Shown: positions 55,001 to 63,408 of the stretch, piece after piece
Numbering within the stretch: position 1 is the stretch's first letter
How the letters are laid out: each line of letters opens with the position of its first letter
Assembly (NCBI RefSeq): GCF_042850985.1
Contig: NZ_AP031415.1
Span: 372,001 to 436,000 of the forward strand
Direction: 5' to 3'
From: Allocoprobacillus sp002160865
Lineage (GTDB): Bacteria; Bacillota_I; Bacilli_A; Erysipelotrichales; Coprobacillaceae
DNA: 64,000 bases
Program-made: the position numbers and the translations under genes
Notes under the pieces: model-generated
Told to the model about the DNA's origin: nothing
What the model saw: the letters and a program-made list of their open reading frames with translations, nothing else
The model's database searches: none

Positions 55001-55093
55001 AAGTTAAGATTGTTTATTGATAAAGAAGATCAAGATGAATATGAATTAGAAGTGTTGAATGGAAAAAGTTTAAATGTTCCAACAAAGAAATGA
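52010..55093 (+). CDS. Large zinc-ribbon / TPR / Fn3 scaffold protein
   Basis: 1027 residues. The N-terminus NFFELLNGLDFNEKNEQVIE then EAIKKWVKEKNQLF is helical and somewhat like the first helix of a J domain, but without HPD. A helical and coiled region follows to ~310. Two zinc ribbons are at about 315-367 (CGNCQ, CPVCGEMYYRKCPNCGKL, CTKCHFD). A TPR-like helical repeat (YYHKAQVADPKN) is at about 372-500. Fn3-like beta domains start near 511 (VQLSWHASPDIGVEYVILRK) and continue to the end. The start is GTG 52010 after GGGGGATG. It is probably a scaffold or adaptor for the Hsp70s. Confidence 0.65.
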   Translation: MVRQNFFELLNGLDFNEKNEQVIEEAIKKWVKEKNQLFSIETDLIEKNKIKEEMALESEMRKVMFNVELRKQEAQAMIEKRKSEIDNLARILSTDKEGPIPIMNARLRSISEKSGLKIQEVSKIFKNHHFDIKMKANTLDFNKYFLRDQMGEINKLLAEMNKPDVAKKYPWLTKKVNSLYDLLACYNNEPNMNYYNKKTGDLLSIATDGDKVYSIKQNVPEARTLFSKAKNDAFANDETRMRYDNSRKLMELDEFFAIAKNVPDSMKKDESFADVVIKRIQTKFPDYDLALTIYNQTLGLMRDPYEPEKALIHVYCGNCQSPATFQSVKEAMQAKCPVCGEMYYRKCPNCGKLIPTSIRKCTKCHFDLLEYQYFDSYYQNAKQAIQDSDIALAVEYYHKAQVADPKNNQLKSLDEQIKKLNQMYEKPLNQLQEYINKNEYNKANSYLSQIKSQYPKLNLKAQEKKIQDTLEKAKQMFNQKSNNMYEAANTCIRILRDVSDFIDAKEFVMQTAPRPVSHFMVTLENNGVQLSWHASPDIGVEYVILRKEDSPSKNINDGEQIFCSAGTLTYVDRKINPGSIYYYTAFVRRMSVLSQPVSQTITYTVDMGEDMLNFYLDKGKCIFTWTLPKNAIGVRVLKSKSGAVANQPGGNTQCVANNVYSSFEDGHLENGVLYQYRFQIIYQMKGKLIYTNGITKDIISEDIPDPVTIRQGQYNSTQQKIILDIKSNTPKPYKIQIIHLVGSFGLPNDIINTSELTKYGKIVAYGDSLDSKIQFAPLKNTGYKLGIATIAGSKAVLGNYVNISTFEKCEIDKQKTKVKNNRLNIHLKEPLAKNIIKLYYACKIKDNLSSKPPYLTKDNLDEMKVISLESYERQHCIPIDALPENQLYITVIAELSQGNQSYFSEPSKLYINNSPKKKIYYEIQWKGTFTPRRKGAILRIDGENTECPTLYLVGTTDGKIPLDYTGKNVIVAKKIESQPSKSLSVLLDIPDSIPAKAKLRLFIDKEDQDEYELEVLNGKSLNVPTKK

Positions 55094-55112
55094 TAGATAG
55101 GAGGAGAAAAAA

Positions 55113-56213
55113 ATGAGTGATATATTATGTCCATATTGTTTTGAGAAAGTTACTACAAAAACAGCCTATTTTGAATGTACAGGTTGTAATAGTAAACTCA
55201 TTATGCCACTAGGAGTAAAAAATGGAAAGTTGCCTAAATGTCCTAAGTGTAAAGGGAGTGCAGTTAAAAGAGTTGTATTGAAATGTGGTGCATGTTCTAA
55301 TGAATTGCCAAATGATATTTTTCAATATAAAAAGTATATACCTTTTTCCATTGTCGGATTATCTGGTTCCGGAAAGACGAATTACATTACAACAATGATT
55401 CAAGAATTGAAAACAAGTCGTTGTGGTTTTGATGTTTCGGCTATGAATAGTGCAACAAATAATCGTTTTTTGGAAGAAAAGAATAGTATTTATAAGGAAT
55501 TAAAGCCCTCTGAAGGAACAAATTCTGGAGAAATTATACCCTATCAATGGCGAATTAGAAAGCCAGGGAAAATGTCTCGACTTGAATCATATTGTATGAC
55601 TATTTTTGATGGAGCTGGGGAAGATCAAACACAAATGATGGATAGTGATGTTGCTTCATATATTGCTGCATCAAAATATGTTATTTTTCTTGTTGATCCA
55701 ATGTCTTTATATAAGGTTAAACAAACTGTTCAAGATAAAGATGTTTTAGAGTGGTCATTACCAGAAGGAAAGGTAGAAGAAGATGATGATAGTGATGCAT
55801 CTATCAATTTAGCTCAAGATATGGCATCATATATTCGACAAGCTGCTAATTTAAAGGTTACAAGGAAAATTGAAATTCCTATAGCTATATGTTTTACAAA
55901 AATTGATCTTCTTTTAGATCAGTTTGGGCAGCAACAAATTACAAAACCAAGTCCTCATACCAGAGAAAGAAAGTTTAAGACAGGAGATGCAAATCTAGTG
56001 AATGATGAAATTCGACAATATTTAGAACAAGTCGGAGAAGGTCCATTCCTAGATTCTATCGATATGAACTTTAAAAATGCGCATTTTTTTGGAGTTAGTA
56101 GCTTTGGTAATGTTCCCATTGGTGAAAAACAATTAAATACTGTTGAACCTCATCGTGTATTGGATCCTTTAATGTGGATATTTGCTCAAGAAAAAATCAT
56201 TGATAAAGATTAG
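55113..56213 (+). CDS. Second zinc-ribbon DO-GTPase-like protein
   Basis: A 366-residue protein. Zinc ribbons at the N-terminus (CPYCFEK, CTGC, then CPKCKGSAVKRVVLKCGACS, residues ~5-70) are followed by G1 IVGLSGSGKTNYITTM (about 80), G3 IFDGAGEDQTQMM (DGAG) and G4 CFTKIDLL (TKID). The central insert is acidic. The class is the same as the 46097 GTPase but lacks a membrane part. It is followed by a GAP1-like gene, the regular partner of this type of GTPase. Its role is probably as a nucleotide-controlled switch. Confidence 0.78.
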   Translation: MSDILCPYCFEKVTTKTAYFECTGCNSKLIMPLGVKNGKLPKCPKCKGSAVKRVVLKCGACSNELPNDIFQYKKYIPFSIVGLSGSGKTNYITTMIQELKTSRCGFDVSAMNSATNNRFLEEKNSIYKELKPSEGTNSGEIIPYQWRIRKPGKMSRLESYCMTIFDGAGEDQTQMMDSDVASYIAASKYVIFLVDPMSLYKVKQTVQDKDVLEWSLPEGKVEEDDDSDASINLAQDMASYIRQAANLKVTRKIEIPIAICFTKIDLLLDQFGQQQITKPSPHTRERKFKTGDANLVNDEIRQYLEQVGEGPFLDSIDMNFKNAHFFGVSSFGNVPIGEKQLNTVEPHRVLDPLMWIFAQEKIIDKD

Positions 56214-56222
56214 GAGGTTACT

Positions 56223-58916
56223 ATGTTTGATCAAATTATATATACTAGAAATAATTTCGGTAGACAATTAGAAAAAAACGGAATAGAGGATAAAAGTAGT
56301 GGCTATAAAATAAGATCATTTAGTAAAGAAATTTATGATCATTTGGATAGTAAAGAGATTAGTTTACTTGCAAAGGCATATATAAAAAATAGAAATGAAT
56401 CTAAAACAACAGCTAAACAGGGACTTATTGATTCATTTGAATATATGAAGCTTAATAGTAAAGTATCTTTTTTTGGTTTTCAACATCAAAGATTATCCCA
56501 TGAAGATAAGCGTGCAGGTAATTTTATTAAACATTTATATGTTGGTGAAGTTAATGATTATCCAGTCAATTATATGAATGAATCATTATATCCTTATTGT
56601 GATTATCCATCTGAGTATTATTATGAAATGAATGAAACTTGTGATTTCCTTCCATCAAAAGAATTAGAACCATCACCAAAATATACAAAAGAACAAATTA
56701 AAGAATTTTATCATGATGGTAGAGAAGATACTATTCAAAATGCAATCAGTTTTCTTATTGAACAAGCAGATTCTTCGCATAAAAAAGTTTTAATTATCAA
56801 AGATGATGCTTTAAACGTTTTGAAGTGGATAGCTTGTATTACCTATGCATTACCTTTGGAATTGAGTAAAAAAATTTCTTTTAATACAAATGCGAAAATA
56901 GAGAAAAGTAACGTAGGATCTTTTATGTATTGTTTAGATTCTGATGGCTCTTATGCACGATATGCACCTAATCATGAAAATCTGACACCGCATTTACTTT
57001 ATGATATTATTGGCATTTCTCCTTTGACAATGTCAGCATCTGGATTTAAACCACTTCCTAATTCTCCATTTATTGTGATTGATGGTACAACTAAAGAGAT
57101 TTCTTATACAACACAGTTAAATCATGATTATTTACAATTTGTATGTGCTTACGATGAAAATATGAATGATTTTAATTCTATTTTAAAATCATTTGATCAC
57201 TATGACTTTAACGACATTTATAAAATTTATGAAATTTATCATTATCTATTTAAAGATCAGAATTGTCCTAATCAATGGGAATATCAAAAGTTAATGCATT
57301 ATCTTGAACAATTGAATGACTATTTGAAGCCAGAAAGTCTATTGAAAATTAATCTCAGTGTACAATTATATAAACTTTATAAATCAAAAAATCAATGGTT
57401 TCAAGAAGATAGTAAAAATGATTATCAATTACTTAATTTTATCTTTCATGCGAGCTTACAATCTCAACACTCAAAATATATGAATAATGTGAGTTCGATG
57501 ATTTATCAAATAGTGGACTTTATAATGAATAAAAATAGCTTTGATATTAAACAAGCTAAAAAATTCTGGGAATCAGTGAAAAAAGATAATGTTTTGTATA
57601 AGTTCGTAAGTGATTATTATTTTGATGAAGAAAAAGTAGGTTCTATATCTAAACTTAAGGAATTAGAATATATTGATGATGAAGTTGCTTTTGATTATGG
57701 ATACTTAATCATATCCTTATTAAACGATTATTTAAAAGATAAGGGATTAAATAAAGAACTGTTTGTTGAACATTCTGGATGGACAGGATTATTGTTTAAT
57801 TTATATAAATTAATTTTATCAGAAGACTATGATAAAAAAGTTATGAATTTAGTACAAAATTATAATTCTGATGTTATGAATGCTTTAACAATGAAATTTG
57901 CAACAACTGTTGGTTTTAATACTCCTATTACTAAAAATTGGATTACACTATATGGAAGCCGTATTTCTGACAATAATTTATATAATCAATGTCAAGACAT
58001 GTTATTGGCAGGAATTTCACCTAAAGCAGTAGAATTGTTATTAGTTACTTATATGGAAAAACAAGGAAAAACAAGTGATGCTTTGCTGAAAGCATTTAAA
58101 TTATTATTTGTAAGTATGGACAATGATAAAAAATTAGGAATTTCTTTCTTTGATCAGTATCTTTTAATTGTAGCATCACAATCAAATAAATATCAAGAAA
58201 TTTCTCGTTTGATTAGTTTTGTAAGAGATGAGCAATTTTCAAAGAGTTTACAAGTAACTTTGTTGAGTCGTATTGACCAATTTATGCCATCTTTTGTTAA
58301 AAATAGAGAAGATAAAAAAATGATTGAAGAATGCTTAGATTGGTGTAGAGATTTAAATATGATTACCAAGAATCTAAGTAAAGCTCAATTGGCTGAAGAA
58401 GTTCAGCATTTAAAAAAGAGTCATTTATTAGCATTTATTAGCAAAGTTAGAAAAAATCATATTGTGGTAGATGAAAAAGATACAGAATGGATTCAAATTT
58501 TTATTGAAGGAATTGGTAAATATATTGAGGATTCTGAAGCTTTTGTTGAAGCATGTTACATGTTTGATGCAGATTCTTTTGTTCAAGAAGAAATAATAAA
58601 AAAATATTTTGATATTATTGCTAAAAGAACAAAAAAGGATAGTACGGCTATTGAAATATGTATTGATATTCTTTGTAGTCAAAAAATGGATAAAATGATT
58701 CGTCAATATGTGGAAAGTGAAGGAATTTCATTATTAGCAGAATATTATAAAGAAGATTTGTGGTTAGACGTTATTGATACTATTCGTGATCGTAAGAATC
58801 GTGCAAAAGCATCTGAATTAAATGAACATATTAAAGATATTGCTGGTGAGATGAAAGGATTTAGTTTTAATAAAGTGAAAGAAGGATTTAGTAGTTTCTT
58901 TAAGAAGAAAAAATAG
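56223..58916 (+). CDS. GTPase-associated protein 1 (GAP1-N2-like)
   Basis: 897 residues. The N-terminal ~160 residues (MFDQIIYTRNNFGRQLEKNG, then FFGFQHQRLSHEDKRAGNFI and KHLYVGEVNDYPVNYMNESL) match what I recall of the GAP1-N2 domain. The middle has LKWIACITYALPLELSKKIS and FNTNAKIEKSNVGSFMYC. The rest is an all-helical tail, ending in a basic segment VKEGFSSFFKKKK that might touch a membrane. It follows the GTPase by nine bases (ribosome site AGGAGG). The family is seen next to such GTPases; the biochemical role is unknown. Confidence 0.7.
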   Translation: MFDQIIYTRNNFGRQLEKNGIEDKSSGYKIRSFSKEIYDHLDSKEISLLAKAYIKNRNESKTTAKQGLIDSFEYMKLNSKVSFFGFQHQRLSHEDKRAGNFIKHLYVGEVNDYPVNYMNESLYPYCDYPSEYYYEMNETCDFLPSKELEPSPKYTKEQIKEFYHDGREDTIQNAISFLIEQADSSHKKVLIIKDDALNVLKWIACITYALPLELSKKISFNTNAKIEKSNVGSFMYCLDSDGSYARYAPNHENLTPHLLYDIIGISPLTMSASGFKPLPNSPFIVIDGTTKEISYTTQLNHDYLQFVCAYDENMNDFNSILKSFDHYDFNDIYKIYEIYHYLFKDQNCPNQWEYQKLMHYLEQLNDYLKPESLLKINLSVQLYKLYKSKNQWFQEDSKNDYQLLNFIFHASLQSQHSKYMNNVSSMIYQIVDFIMNKNSFDIKQAKKFWESVKKDNVLYKFVSDYYFDEEKVGSISKLKELEYIDDEVAFDYGYLIISLLNDYLKDKGLNKELFVEHSGWTGLLFNLYKLILSEDYDKKVMNLVQNYNSDVMNALTMKFATTVGFNTPITKNWITLYGSRISDNNLYNQCQDMLLAGISPKAVELLLVTYMEKQGKTSDALLKAFKLLFVSMDNDKKLGISFFDQYLLIVASQSNKYQEISRLISFVRDEQFSKSLQVTLLSRIDQFMPSFVKNREDKKMIEECLDWCRDLNMITKNLSKAQLAEEVQHLKKSHLLAFISKVRKNHIVVDEKDTEWIQIFIEGIGKYIEDSEAFVEACYMFDADSFVQEEIIKKYFDIIAKRTKKDSTAIEICIDILCSQKMDKMIRQYVESEGISLLAEYYKEDLWLDVIDTIRDRKNRAKASELNEHIKDIAGEMKGFSFNKVKEGFSSFFKKKK

Positions 58917-58933
58917 ATAGGAGATGAAATGTC

Positions 58934-59224
58934 ATGGCAAAAAAAGTATCTAAAGAAGAAATGGACGAAATGATTAATGATCAAAAAGAAAAACGCCATT
59001 ATGATGAAATGAGTGATGAAGATAAAGCAAAGTTTGATGCTAAAGAAGAAGAAATCAGACAAGAGTATCAAGAAGGTTATGATAAAAAGGATGATAATGA
59101 TAATCAAGATGATGATAAAAAAGACGATGATGAATATAAAGAAGAACAAGAAAGAGATATTACTAAAGAAGGAGAAATTGATGATGATCCTGAAAGGGAT
59201 GACGATGATGATATGGTTTTATAA
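58934..59224 (+). CDS. Small highly acidic protein (copy 1)
   Basis: 96 residues. A helical N-terminal part with HYDEMSDEDKAKF (residues ~22-34) is followed by a very acidic low-complexity tail (QDDDKKDDDEYKEEQ, DDDPERDDDDDM). It shares the HYDEMSDEDKxKF box with the next protein. No known family. Its size and acidity recall adaptor or client tails, or MIDAS ligands for the vWA domain encoded upstream. AGGAG is about ten bases from the ATG. Confidence 0.7.
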   Translation: MAKKVSKEEMDEMINDQKEKRHYDEMSDEDKAKFDAKEEEIRQEYQEGYDKKDDNDNQDDDKKDDDEYKEEQERDITKEGEIDDDPERDDDDDMVL

Positions 59225-59314
59225 AGGAGTATTATGAAGAAGAAATCATTTGATGAGTTTCAATTATTGAAAAAAAAGTCTATGCATTATGATGAAATGA
59301 GTGATGAAGATAAA
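58997..59314 (+). repeat. 30-bp perfect direct repeat in the two acidic genes
   Basis: Bases 58997-59026 and 59285-59314 are identical, starting CATTATGATGAAATGAG. They encode HYDEMSDEDK in both genes. The copies are 288 bases apart, so this is a tandem duplication. Confidence 0.85.
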
Positions 59315-59452
59315 ATAAAGTTTAATCAACAGATGGAAGATATTAAGGATAGATACGATATGAAAGATTTAAAGCAATCTGATTATATTGATAGTAAACG
59401 TGAAGGGGACTATATCAATGAAGAAGATTTAGAGATTGACGAAGCTTTGTAA
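59234..59452 (+). CDS. Small acidic protein (copy 2)
   Basis: 72 residues, MKKKSFDEFQLLKKKSMHYD EMSDEDKIKF, then an acidic helix ending NEEDLEIDEAL. It is a paralogue of the preceding protein but lacks the Asp-rich tail. The ribosome site AAAGGAG (59223-59229) overlaps the end of copy 1's stop region, and the gap is nine bases. The function is unknown. Confidence 0.72.
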   Translation: MKKKSFDEFQLLKKKSMHYDEMSDEDKIKFNQQMEDIKDRYDMKDLKQSDYIDSKREGDYINEEDLEIDEAL

Positions 59453-59464
59453 AGGGGGAATTTT

Positions 59465-62400
59465 ATGCCAAATATAGCGGATTATAATGGAAATAAAAAG
59501 ACCAACATGCGCTATCAAACAAAAAAAAGTAAAGATGCTAAAGAAGAAAAAGCAAAACAATTATTAATGACAAAACAACGTTTGGAAGGATTAAAAGATT
59601 CATTAAAATTATTAGATGTCTTTGTAAATAGTCGTCATATGGAAATGCTTCAACCTGCTGGATATGGTGATTTATACAAAAGTAAAGTTGGTGTATTAGA
59701 AGCTAATAAAAAAAATCGTCTTAAGAATATTGCTATCTATAATGTAACGAAAATTATGTATAATCAAGATGAAGATAATTTTGAAAAATTAGTAAGTGTT
59801 TATTCAGCAATGTATACTTTTGGAGGAACTGTTGGAATTATCATTCAAAGTGACGGTAAATATGCACAATTATATTTATGTGTGAATAGTGAAAATAATG
59901 AATCGGTTGCTGGTAATTTGCTATGTAGTAATTTTAAAGGGCAATTTCCTGGTTGTGAGTTATCTAAATTAAATAATCTAGATAAAGAAAAGTTATTAGA
60001 TTCTTTTTCAACAGATTTAAAGCAGAAAAGAAGCACAACAGTTAAAGCAATGAGTATGATTCCTGGAAGAAGGGAAGAAGAACAACAAAAGGGTAGATTC
60101 TTGACTTCACAGGGTTATGAGAAATTTATTGATACAATGAATGGGAAGAAATATACACTTGTTGTATTAGCCCAAAAAATATCTAGTGAGGCAATGGATT
60201 TGGCTAAGGGTGGTTTTGAAGATATATATACATCTTTATCCCCTTATGCTAAAGAACAAGCTAGTTATGCTGAAAGTGAAACAGATAGTATTAATTATAC
60301 AATTTCTAATGGAATCAGTCATTCTACAAGTCAATCTATATCTAATTCTTATGGAACAAACCATACATCTAGTATAGCTCATGGAAAGGGTAAAAATAGT
60401 GGTTTTTCTTCTTCATGGGATGGTATTGGTTTCTCTAATGGTTCATCATGGTCATCAACTCTTGCTCAAAGTGAAGGAATAAGTACGGGATATAGTCAAG
60501 GAAATGTTACTACTGATGGTGATAATTCAAATGAATCAGAGGCTTTGGGCAGGACACATGGTACAACACGTACAGTGTCTGTGACTAGAGATAATAAGGC
60601 CGTTGTAGATATGTTAGAAAAACTTGATGTTATGATTAAAAGAATTGAATCAAACCAATTGTTTGGAATGTGGAATGCTGCAAGTTATATTATTACAGAA
60701 GATTCTTCAACAGCTTCTATTGCTATAGCAACATTACTTTCTTTATTAGCAGGGGATAATAAAGGAGCAAGTCATGCGTATATTAATGAGTGGAATGCTT
60801 GCAAACCTGGCGGACAAATTGATAGAGATAAAATTTTGGAATACTTAGGAAATCTTTATCACCCAGAAATTGAATTAGAAATGTATAAATTAGATAATGA
60901 TGGAAATATGATCTCGCTCATTGATGAGAAAGGTCAATCTATTCCGGCACAATGTTTAACTCCTGCATTAATGGTTTCGGGTAAAGAATTACCAGTTATG
61001 TTAGGCATACCGCACCGTTCCGTTCCGGGAGTTGTAGTTGATAGTGCGGCAGAATTTGGACGTAATGTTCCAGAAAATTGGCGTCAAAAAATAAAAAGAC
61101 CAATCGATTTTGGTAACGTTTATCATATGGGGAGTATTGAGCATACACCAGTGTGTCTTAATTTAGACTCTTTTGCTTCGCATAGTTTTATTTGTGGAGC
61201 ATCAGGATCTGGTAAAAGTAATACAACCTATAATTTATTATATGAAATGATTAAGCGAAAGATTCCATTTCTTGTAATTGAGCCAGCTAAGGGAGAATAT
61301 AAGGTTGAATTTGCTGCATTAAAAAGTATAAATATTTTTGTTGCAGAAGATAGCGCTTATCGAAAATTACAAATTAATCCTTTTGAATTTAACCCTCATA
61401 TTCATATTAGAGAACATTTAGATCGTTTGAGTTCTACAGTATGTGCTTGCTGGCCATTATATGGAGCTATGCCAGGATTATTAAAACAGGCATTTGAAAA
61501 AGTTTATATTGATCATGGTTGGGATTTAGAATATTCAATAAGGATTGTCGATAGGGGAAGCAAATATCCAACATTTAAAGATTTAGAAATAGCCTTAAAT
61601 CAGATTATTGATGATTCACCATACTCGAAACAATCTAAAGGAGATTATAAAGGAGCTTTATTAAATCGTGTATCTTCTTTAAATAATGGTTTTGAAGGTC
61701 AGATTTTTGGAAATTCTATAGGTATTGCTGATAAAGTATTGTTTGATAGTAATACAATTATTGATTTGAGTAGTATTGGTTCAGAAGATACAAAATCACT
61801 CATTATGGGTGTTCTTATTATTAGATTACAAGAGTATCGTAAAGCTACACGTAAGACATTAAATGCATCACTTCAGCATATTACAGTATTAGAAGAAGCA
61901 CATAATATTTTAAAACGTTGTTCACAAGATACAAACATTGAATCAGGAAATGTTCAAGGACAATCAGTTAAGATGCTATGTGGATGTATTGCAGAAATGC
62001 GAAGTTTTGGTGAAGGATTTATGATTATTGATCAATCACCATCAGCTATTGATGAAACAGCTATTAAAAATACAGCCATTAAAATTGTTATGAGATTGCC
62101 TAATAAGGAAGATTGTGAAGCTATGGGTGCTGCATTAAGTTTAAACGAAGAACAAATAAAAGAATTAAGCAGATTAGATATTGGTGTTGCAGCTATTTAT
62201 CATGTCGGATGGACTAATACATTGCTTGCTAAAATGGGAAATATCTGGAATAACCATGTACTAGGAACACGACAAGATGTCATTTATGATCGAAATAATT
62301 ATATAAGGGTTAAAGGAGCTGTTGTTCAATTTTTATTCAGTCGAATTTATGACAAAGATTATTATGATTTAAGAAATGATACAATTGATTTGGTGAAAGA

Positions 62401-62887
62401 ATTAACCGCAAAAGGTCAGGTAAATATTTTATCAGAAGATAAAATTCAAGAAATTATTTTAGATATATCTGTTTTCTTTGAAAATAGTGCCTCTTTGTTT
62501 GAAAAGAACAATCATAATCGACTGAAAGGGGTTTATCGTGATTTTATGTTTGACTTTTTGAGATTAACCAGTGTTTTTAAAATCTTTCCATTAAATATTG
62601 TTGATCACCTTGATTTATTTTCAACTCCAAAACAAAAAGATATCAATGAGGCTTTGAGATGGGGAAAAAATATTAAAGAGGTGATTGGGCAATATTTAGT
62701 TATGCCTCTAGAAGTAGATCCTGTATCACATTATAGTTGGCCATCAAATCCTTATCAAGCAGAACTATTTAATGATATTTTTCATGATATTTTATTTTCT
62801 TATAGTCAAAAATATTGGTCTATGACTGGTAGTGATAAATATCAAATAGCTATAGATATTTTAAATTCTCAAAAATTTTTTAGGTGA
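59465..62887 (+). CDS. HerA/FtsK-type ATPase
   Basis: 1140 residues. The N-terminal domain (about 30-260) is mixed alpha/beta (SRHMEMLQPAGYGDLY). A Ser/Gly-rich linker (about 275-385; SHSTSQSISNSYGTNHTSS, GFSSSWDGIGFSNGSSW) follows. The motor has Walker A FICGASGSGKSNTTYNLLYE (about 575-590) and Walker B ITVLEEAHNILKR (about 804), with FMIIDQSPSAIDETAIKNTA (sensor) and SLNEEQIKEL. HerA-type rings pump DNA or protein. Its place after the acidic genes and before the nuclease suggests it drives the effector step. AGGGGGAAT gives the ribosome site. Confidence 0.85.
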   Translation: MPNIADYNGNKKTNMRYQTKKSKDAKEEKAKQLLMTKQRLEGLKDSLKLLDVFVNSRHMEMLQPAGYGDLYKSKVGVLEANKKNRLKNIAIYNVTKIMYNQDEDNFEKLVSVYSAMYTFGGTVGIIIQSDGKYAQLYLCVNSENNESVAGNLLCSNFKGQFPGCELSKLNNLDKEKLLDSFSTDLKQKRSTTVKAMSMIPGRREEEQQKGRFLTSQGYEKFIDTMNGKKYTLVVLAQKISSEAMDLAKGGFEDIYTSLSPYAKEQASYAESETDSINYTISNGISHSTSQSISNSYGTNHTSSIAHGKGKNSGFSSSWDGIGFSNGSSWSSTLAQSEGISTGYSQGNVTTDGDNSNESEALGRTHGTTRTVSVTRDNKAVVDMLEKLDVMIKRIESNQLFGMWNAASYIITEDSSTASIAIATLLSLLAGDNKGASHAYINEWNACKPGGQIDRDKILEYLGNLYHPEIELEMYKLDNDGNMISLIDEKGQSIPAQCLTPALMVSGKELPVMLGIPHRSVPGVVVDSAAEFGRNVPENWRQKIKRPIDFGNVYHMGSIEHTPVCLNLDSFASHSFICGASGSGKSNTTYNLLYEMIKRKIPFLVIEPAKGEYKVEFAALKSINIFVAEDSAYRKLQINPFEFNPHIHIREHLDRLSSTVCACWPLYGAMPGLLKQAFEKVYIDHGWDLEYSIRIVDRGSKYPTFKDLEIALNQIIDDSPYSKQSKGDYKGALLNRVSSLNNGFEGQIFGNSIGIADKVLFDSNTIIDLSSIGSEDTKSLIMGVLIIRLQEYRKATRKTLNASLQHITVLEEAHNILKRCSQDTNIESGNVQGQSVKMLCGCIAEMRSFGEGFMIIDQSPSAIDETAIKNTAIKIVMRLPNKEDCEAMGAALSLNEEQIKELSRLDIGVAAIYHVGWTNTLLAKMGNIWNNHVLGTRQDVIYDRNNYIRVKGAVVQFLFSRIYDKDYYDLRNDTIDLVKELTAKGQVNILSEDKIQEIILDISVFFENSASLFEKNNHNRLKGVYRDFMFDFLRLTSVFKIFPLNIVDHLDLFSTPKQKDINEALRWGKNIKEVIGQYLVMPLEVDPVSHYSWPSNPYQAELFNDIFHDILFSYSQKYWSMTGSDKYQIAIDILNSQKFFR

Positions 62888-62893
62888 TGATAA

Positions 62894-63406
62894 ATGAAAA
62901 GAAATATTGAAGATTTAGAAGATGAAGTTGATGAAACAAAAGAAAATGATGATCATTTTCAGTCAACTTATCGATTAAAAGAAAACTATGAGTATGAGAA
63001 AAATGGGTATCATTATGAAACAGATTCCAAAGGTAGAATTAAAGAAGCATCTGGTGTGTTGCATCTAGGAGAAGGAAAGAGATATGGGAATCACCAATTA
63101 GAGGCAGGACATGAAGATCGTAAAGAAAATGATGAAGGTGGACATATTATTGCATCACGATTTGAAGGATCTGGGAAAATAGATAACTTAGTTGCGATGG
63201 ATAAAGGATTAAATCGTAATGAATATAAAGCTTTGGAAGAAAGCTGGGCAAAGGATATTTCTGAGGGAAAAAAAGTTGATGTTGATATAAAAATGATTTA
63301 TAAAGGCGAGAGTGAACGTCCGGACCGTTTTAGAATTTCTTATCGTATAGAAAATGAAAATGGTGATGTTAAATATTATTCTAAAACTTTTAGAAACGGA
63401 GGATAG
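62894..63406 (+). CDS. DNA/RNA non-specific endonuclease toxin domain (YeeF-type), free-standing
   Basis: 170 residues. After an acidic arm of about 20 residues, the sequence reads FQSTYRLKENYEYEKNGYHY, GRIKEASGVLHLGEGKR, and GGHIIASRFEGSGKIDNLVA with DKGLNRNEYKALEESW. This is the Endonuclea_NS_2 family (ββα-metal fold; His in GGHIIA and Asn in GLNRNEY are catalytic). In Bacillus such domains form the C-terminus of LXG toxins (YeeF-like). Here no LXG, YD-repeat or signal peptide is attached. The gene is two bases from the YezG-type immunity gene. Confidence 0.83.
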   Translation: MKRNIEDLEDEVDETKENDDHFQSTYRLKENYEYEKNGYHYETDSKGRIKEASGVLHLGEGKRYGNHQLEAGHEDRKENDEGGHIIASRFEGSGKIDNLVAMDKGLNRNEYKALEESWAKDISEGKKVDVDIKMIYKGESERPDRFRISYRIENENGDVKYYSKTFRNGG

Positions 63407-63408
63407 AT

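Noticed and set aside
58745..59149. 134-codon frame on the minus strand rich in Ile and Phe
   Set aside because: It mirrors the Asp/Lys-rich coding strand of the acidic gene and the end of the GAP1-like gene. No ribosome site.
59013..59237. Second reading frame (74 codons) over the first acidic gene
   Set aside because: It is a shadow of GA-rich codons read in another phase. The in-phase gene has the ribosome site and the conserved box.
59465..62887. Calling the ring ATPase a type VII EssC or conjugative VirB4
   Set aside because: Only one motor domain and no membrane helices. The Walker regions fit HerA/FtsK broadly, but a subfamily cannot be fixed by eye.
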